Notes under the pieces: generated by a model
Seen by the model: the letters and a program-made list of their open reading frames with translations, nothing else
Database searches by the model: none
Told to the model about the DNA's origin: nothing
In this document: piece after piece, positions 14,622 to 17,535 of the stretch
Layout of the letters: every line of letters starts with the position of its first letter
Numbering within the stretch: the first letter of the stretch is position 1
NCBI GenBank assembly: GCA_964583865.1
Contig: CAZOXZ010000042.1
Location: 1-17,535, forward strand
Source: DASSBG01 sp964583865
Lineage (GTDB): Bacteria > Pseudomonadota > Gammaproteobacteria > Xanthomonadales > Rhodanobacteraceae
Length of the DNA: 17,535 nt
Reading direction: 5' to 3'
Made by a program: the position numbers and the translations under genes

Positions 14622-15179
14622 TCAGATCGCCATCAGCTCTTCTTCCTTGTTTTTTGCCACCTCGTCGATGGCGTCGGTGAAGCGGTCGGTCAACTTCTGC
14701 ACGGCATCGCCTGCGCGCCGTTCGTCATCCTCGGAAATTTCCTTGTCCTTCAGCAGTTCCTTGACCTGGTGCAACGCATCGCGGCGAATATTGCGCACGG
14801 CAACCTTGGCCGCCTCGGCTTCCTGTCCGACCTGTTTGGCGAGGTCGCGGCGGCGTTCTTCGGTCAATGGCGGCATGATCAGGCGGATCGTCGTGCCCGC
14901 GACATTCGGTGTCACGCCCAGATCGGAACCCATCAGGGCTTTTTCCACCTCTTTCACCATGGGTTTTTCCCAGGGCGTGATGGTCAGTGTGCGTGCGTCG
15001 CCGACCGCAATCGAGGCGACCTGTGACAATGGCACCTCGGAGCCGTAGTAGGGCACCTTGATTGATTCGACCAGGGCAGTGCTGGCGCGCCCGGTGCGCA
15101 GGCGTTGCAGTTCCCCGGTGAGGGAATCCACGCTCTTCTGCATGCGGGTGGCGGCGTCTTTCTCGATCTCGTCAAGCAT
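14622..15179 (-). CDS. frr: Ribosome recycling factor
   Basis: RRF works with EF-G to split the post-termination ribosome in the cytoplasm. The protein is 185 aa, the same as in E. coli. It begins MLDEIEKDAATRMQKSVDSL, followed by LQRLRTGRASTALVESIKV and the domain II strands (YYGSEVPLSQVASIAV, ARTLTITPWEKPMV). The long C-terminal helix of domain I includes LTEERRRDLAKQVGQEAEAA and VRNIRRDALHQVKELLKD. The ATG at 15177-15179 gives the standard start; in-frame codons further upstream are not family-like. It is 101 bp from pyrH, with a good candidate promoter in the gap. A 4-bp hairpin (GGGA/TCCC, 15182-15192) sits where a Shine-Dalgarno would be. Confidence 0.97.
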   Translation of the reverse strand: MLDEIEKDAATRMQKSVDSLTGELQRLRTGRASTALVESIKVPYYGSEVPLSQVASIAVGDARTLTITPWEKPMVKEVEKALMGSDLGVTPNVAGTTIRLIMPPLTEERRRDLAKQVGQEAEAAKVAVRNIRRDALHQVKELLKDKEISEDDERRAGDAVQKLTDRFTDAIDEVAKNKEEELMAI

Positions 15180-15209
15180 TGGGGAACATCCCGAAGAAGC
15201 AATCCGGCG

Positions 15210-15218
15210 AGTATAGCA
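15210..15218 (-). promoter_or_regulatory. frr: Possible extended -10 promoter for frr
   Basis: The minus strand reads TGC-TATACT, an extended -10 element (TGn plus five of six matches to TATAAT). It would start transcription about 20-25 nt upstream of the frr ATG. The -35 region is weak (CACACA at 18-nt spacing), as is common for extended -10 promoters. It would drive frr, and perhaps the downstream envelope genes, independently of pyrH. Confidence 0.45.
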
Positions 15219-15280
15219 AGCGCTGCCGGTCCTTGTGTGTTTGCGCTGGCTGTGCACACCTGCAAGCGCAGCGTGAGCGC

Positions 15281-16006
15281 TCAGGATGAAGCGTCCACCA
15301 GCGTGCCGATGTCTTCGCCTTCCAGAATGCCCATCAGACCGCCCTTGCGGTCCTGATTGTAAATACGCAATGGGATCTTGTGATCCCGGCACAGGGCAAT
15401 GGCACTGGTGTCCATGACCTCGAGGTTGCTGCGGATCACCTCCGCGTAGCTGAGGTGGTCGAACCGCTTGGCGTTGCTGTCACGCGTGGGGTCGGCGGAG
15501 TACACGCCGTCCACCTTGGTGGCCTTGACCAGCAACTCGGCACCGATCTCGATGGCACGCAAGGCGGCGGCCGAATCGGTAGTGAAGAACGGATTGCCAG
15601 TGCCGGCGGCAAACAGCACGATTCTGCCCTTTTCCAGGTGCCGGATGGCACGTCGGCGGATGAAGTCCTCGCAGACCTCGTTGATCTTGATGGCGCTCAT
15701 GGTACGCGCATAGGCACCGAGTTTCTCCAGCGCGTCCTGCATTGCCAGGGCATTGATGACGGTGGCCAGCATGCCCATGTGGTCACCCGTGACCCGGTCC
15801 ATGCCGGCCTCGGCGAGACCCGCGCCGCGGAAAATGTTGCCGCCGCCGATGACCAGACCGATTTGCGCACCGCGATTGCGTGCTTCAATGATTTCGCGCG
15901 CCATGCGCTGAATCACTTCAGGATCGATGCCATAGTCCTGCTTGCCCATCAGGGCTTCGCCCGACAGTTTCAGCAAAACACGTTTGTACTTGAGATCTTT
16001 GCTCAT
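15281..16006 (-). CDS. pyrH: Uridylate kinase (UMP kinase)
   Basis: PyrH phosphorylates UMP to UDP with ATP, a step of pyrimidine nucleotide synthesis. It is the hexameric bacterial UMP kinase of the amino acid kinase fold. The protein is 241 aa, identical in length to E. coli PyrH. YKRVLLKLSGEALMG (7-21) is the N-terminal phosphate-binding segment. LVIGGGNIFRGAGLAEAG carries the glycine-rich loop, followed by DRVTGDHMGMLATVINALAM. FAAGTGNPFFTTDSAAALRA and KATKVDGVYSADP are the acceptor- and ATP-site blocks. I chose the ATG at 16004-16006; the long upstream in-frame extension has no family similarity and runs through the tsf terminator. There is no clear Shine-Dalgarno. It is separated from tsf by 139 bp and probably has its own promoter. 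Confidence 0.97.
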   Translation of the reverse strand: MSKDLKYKRVLLKLSGEALMGKQDYGIDPEVIQRMAREIIEARNRGAQIGLVIGGGNIFRGAGLAEAGMDRVTGDHMGMLATVINALAMQDALEKLGAYARTMSAIKINEVCEDFIRRRAIRHLEKGRIVLFAAGTGNPFFTTDSAAALRAIEIGAELLVKATKVDGVYSADPTRDSNAKRFDHLSYAEVIRSNLEVMDTSAIALCRDHKIPLRIYNQDRKGGLMGILEGEDIGTLVDASS

Positions 16007-16036
16007 GGGTATGTCGGCGGCAGTGCAGGCGCGCGC

Positions 16037-16042
16037 ATTGTA
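16037..16042 (-). promoter_or_regulatory. pyrH: Possible -10 box for pyrH
   Basis: The minus strand reads TACAAT, about 30 bases upstream of the pyrH ATG and downstream of the tsf terminator. Some promoter is needed in this gap because the terminator cuts off the rpsB-tsf transcript. A TTGCAC at 16057-16062 looks like a -35, but the spacing is only 14 bases, so the -35 remains unclear. Confidence 0.4.
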
Positions 16043-16099
16043 CCGGAAACAGGCCGGTGCAACGGCGCCCGGTTGATGTTGACGAGGCTCACGGGCATG

Positions 16100-16125
16100 A
16101 AAAAGGCCGCGCGAGGCGGCCTTTT
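16100..16125 (-). terminator. Rho-independent terminator after tsf
   Basis: AAAAGGCCGC and GCGGCCTTTT form a perfect 10-bp stem around a 5-base loop. On the minus strand the stem ends in a run of five T, the textbook form of an intrinsic terminator. It starts 20 bp after the tsf stop, so it ends the rpsB-tsf operon and separates it from pyrH. The structure is symmetric enough to work on the plus strand too, but no plus-strand gene is seen. Confidence 0.92.
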
Positions 16126-16145
16126 CCGTGCATGCTGCGGGCTGA

Positions 16146-17024
16146 TCAGGCAAGACCGGCCTGTTTCATGACTTCGGCATGGAAGTCCTCTTCCTTCTTC
16201 TCGATACCCTCGCCGACGGCCAGGCGCACCAGGGCGTCGATGCTGGCGCCGGCTTCCTCGAGCACCTTGCCGACCTTCTTGTCGGTCTCCAGCACGTACG
16301 GCTGGCCGGCCAGGGTCATCTGTGCGATGGCCTTGTTGACCTTGCCGCCCAGGATCTTGTCCTGGATTTCCGCCGGCTTGGCCTTGTCCTTGTCGCCCAG
16401 CTGTGCGGCCGCGATTTCCTTTTCCTTGGCGACGATCTCGGTCGGGACATCGTCGGCGGAGATGTAGGCTGGATTCATGGCTGCCACGTGCATGGCGATG
16501 CCCTTGGCCAGTTCCTCGCTGCCGCCGTTGATGGCCACCAACACGCCGATCTTGCCGCCGTGGATGTAGCTGGCGATGGTGCCGTCACTGGCAATGCGTG
16601 CCATGCGCCGCACCTGGATGTTTTCGCCGATCTTGGCCACCAGGCCCTTGGCGGTATCGGCCACGCTGGTGCCGTCTTCGTACTCGGCAGCGCGCAGGGC
16701 GTCGATGTCGTCGATCTCGCCGTCCAGAGCGATGTTGGCAACCTTGTCGCCGAACTTCACGAAGTTCTCGTCCTTGGCAACAAAGTCGGTTTCGCAGTTG
16801 ATTTCCACCAGAACGGCAGCCTTGCTGTTGCTGGCGACCGCGATGCGGCCTTCAGCGGCCACGCGGCTGGATTTCTTGTCGGCCTTGGCCAGGCCCTGCT
16901 TGCGCAGCCACTCCATGGCGGTGTCGATGTCACCATCATTGGCCACCAGGGCTTTCTTGCATTCCATCATGCCGACGCCGGAGCGCTCGCGCAGCGCCTT
17001 CACCATCTGTGCGTTGATTTCCAT
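16146..17024 (-). CDS. tsf: Translation elongation factor Ts
   Basis: EF-Ts is the cytoplasmic guanine nucleotide exchange factor that recharges EF-Tu from GDP to GTP. The protein is 292 aa (E. coli 283). The N-terminal UBA-like domain (about 1-50) carries LRERSGVGMMECKKAL (11-26). The core begins with VLVEINCETDFVAKDENF, where TDFV (79-82) is the loop that contacts EF-Tu. YIHGGKIGVLVAINGG opens the second core subdomain, and a coiled-coil segment (about 185-230) is followed by a C-terminal module with QMTLAGQPYVLETDKKVGKV. GAGGA lies five bases before the ATG. It follows rpsB by 92 bp containing two hairpins, and ends 20 bp before a terminator. Confidence 0.98.
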   Translation of the reverse strand: MEINAQMVKALRERSGVGMMECKKALVANDGDIDTAMEWLRKQGLAKADKKSSRVAAEGRIAVASNSKAAVLVEINCETDFVAKDENFVKFGDKVANIALDGEIDDIDALRAAEYEDGTSVADTAKGLVAKIGENIQVRRMARIASDGTIASYIHGGKIGVLVAINGGSEELAKGIAMHVAAMNPAYISADDVPTEIVAKEKEIAAAQLGDKDKAKPAEIQDKILGGKVNKAIAQMTLAGQPYVLETDKKVGKVLEEAGASIDALVRLAVGEGIEKKEEDFHAEVMKQAGLA

Positions 17025-17050
17025 GGGATTCCTCGTTTCGTGTTCAATCG

Positions 17051-17076
17051 CGGGCCGGCCAGAAATGGCCGGCCCG
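17051..17076. repeat. Strong hairpin between rpsB and tsf, proximal to tsf
   Basis: CGGGCCGGCC and GGCCGGCCCG form a perfect 10-bp all-GC stem around a 6-base loop, about 27 bp before the tsf start codon. There is no T-run after it on the minus strand, so it is not a standard terminator. It may set the rpsB:tsf ratio, or act as a processing or stability element. Confidence 0.75.
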
Positions 17077-17083
17077 GAGGCGG

Positions 17084-17100
17084 TGGCCCGCAGCGGGCCA
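17084..17100. repeat. Second hairpin between rpsB and tsf, close to the rpsB stop
   Basis: TGGCCCGC and GCGGGCCA are perfect 8-bp arms around a single central base; in RNA this gives a 7-bp stem with a 3-base loop. It lies 16 bp after the rpsB stop and only seven bases from the next hairpin. It has no following T-run. It shares GGCCCG with its neighbour, so alternative pairing between the two is possible. Confidence 0.7.
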
Positions 17101-17116
17101 CGAGCCGTGCTTGCCG

Positions 17117-17535
17117 TCAGGCGTCGTCGCCGGCTGCCTTGCTGCTGGCGGCTTCGGTGTTGTCGTCGCTCGTGGCGGCTTCGGCCTTTTCGGCACTGGC
17201 CGCAGGCTTGGCCTGGTCCGATTTCGGTGCCGTCTCGGCCTTTGCTTGCGCCTTGCCGGCAGTCTTCTTCGGTGCCGGCTTGTCCACGCGGGCTACCGGG
17301 TTGCCGGCCTCGTCCAGTTCGACGAAGTCGCTGCCGTCGCCCTTGGCGGTCCCTGGCGATGCGGCCTTGCCTTCGAGCACGGCATCGGCGGCTGAACGAA
17401 CGTACAGCTGAATGGCACGGATGGCATCATCGTTGCCGGGGATGGCATAGTCGACGAGGTTGGGATCGTAGTTGGTGTCCACCACGGCGATCACCGGGAT
17501 GCCCAGCTTGCGGGCTTCCTGCACGGCGATGTCCT
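17117..17535 (-). CDS. rpsB: 30S ribosomal protein S2 (5' part cut by window edge)
   Basis: S2 is a late-binding protein of the small ribosomal subunit, needed for S1 binding. The window holds the last 138 residues and the stop. The conserved part reads DIAVQEARKLGIPVIAVVDT, then NYDPNLVDYAIPGNDDAIRA, clearly the S2 C-terminal core. E. coli S2 ends shortly after its FVEAE; here the equivalent FVELD is followed by about 64 more residues rich in Ala, Lys, Glu, Asp and Thr (KPAPKKTAGKAQAKAETAPK and on), probably disordered. Upstream and downstream neighbours are as usual for rpsB-tsf. Base composition of the tail matches the rest of the gene, so I see no sign of a frameshift or foreign insertion. 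Confidence 0.96.
   Translation of the reverse strand, partial: DIAVQEARKLGIPVIAVVDTNYDPNLVDYAIPGNDDAIRAIQLYVRSAADAVLEGKAASPGTAKGDGSDFVELDEAGNPVARVDKPAPKKTAGKAQAKAETAPKSDQAKPAASAEKAEAATSDDNTEAASSKAAGDDA

Noticed and set aside
15242..15270. TGCGCT/AGCGCA inverted repeat after pyrH as a terminator
   Set aside because: The stem is only 6 bp with a 17-base loop, and no T-run follows.
16057..16062. TTGCAC as the -35 of a pyrH promoter
   Set aside because: The spacing to TACAAT is 14 bases, too short for a normal sigma-70 promoter; only the -10 was kept, at low confidence.
16179..17411. A 410-codon open frame on the plus strand, opposite tsf and rpsB
   Set aside because: It crosses the rpsB-tsf gap and its hairpins, mirrors the codon bias of two ribosomal-type genes, and has no family features.
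1..17535. A novel accessory system, mobile element, CRISPR array or defence locus
   Set aside because: Every stretch over about 140 bp is covered by a recognised housekeeping gene in conserved order; no terminal inverted repeats, transposase, integrase or spaced direct repeats were seen.

Overview
This is a GC-rich stretch of a Gram-negative, gammaproteobacterial chromosome. All sixteen recognised genes lie on the minus strand, so transcription runs from the right end of the window to the left. In transcription order they are rpsB (3' part), tsf, pyrH, frr, uppS, cdsA, rseP, bamA, skp, lpxD, fabZ, lpxA, lpxB, rnhB, dnaE and accA (5' part). This is the classic conserved cluster for translation factors, envelope assembly and lipid A. 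With uppS and cdsA directly after frr, it follows the Pseudomonas/Xanthomonas-type order rather than that of E. coli. The LpxA acyl-chain-length residue (Met) and a long Ala/Lys-rich tail on S2 would suit a pseudomonad- or xanthomonad-like lineage, but the genus cannot be fixed from this sequence.

Region by region: 16.1-17.5 kb holds rpsB-tsf, separated by two strong hairpins and closed by a clear rho-independent terminator. 14.6-16.1 kb holds pyrH and frr, each with a plausible promoter-like -10 in front. 11.4-14.5 kb holds uppS-cdsA-rseP: undecaprenyl diphosphate, CDP-diacylglycerol, and the site-2 protease of the envelope stress pathway. 9.1-11.4 kb is bamA, the outer-membrane insertase. 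4.9-9.0 kb is skp-lpxD-fabZ-lpxA-lpxB, a chaperone plus the early lipid A steps. 1-4.9 kb is rnhB-dnaE-accA: RNase HII, replicative polymerase and acetyl-CoA carboxylase alpha. From skp to dnaE almost every junction overlaps (ATGA or 8 bp); the only real gap is before lpxB.

The main irregularity is that dxr (ispC, the first committed enzyme of the MEP isoprenoid pathway) is missing from both places where gammaproteobacteria usually keep it, frr/uppS and cdsA/rseP. In the cdsA/rseP slot there is instead a 27-codon open frame that overlaps cdsA by ATGA at its start and rseP by ATGA at its end, which is what an in-frame internal deletion of dxr would leave. I see no mobile element, CRISPR array, tRNA, phage gene or defence system. 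No gene-free stretch exceeds 140 bp. Apart from the dxr slot and several intergenic hairpins, this is an ordinary housekeeping region.
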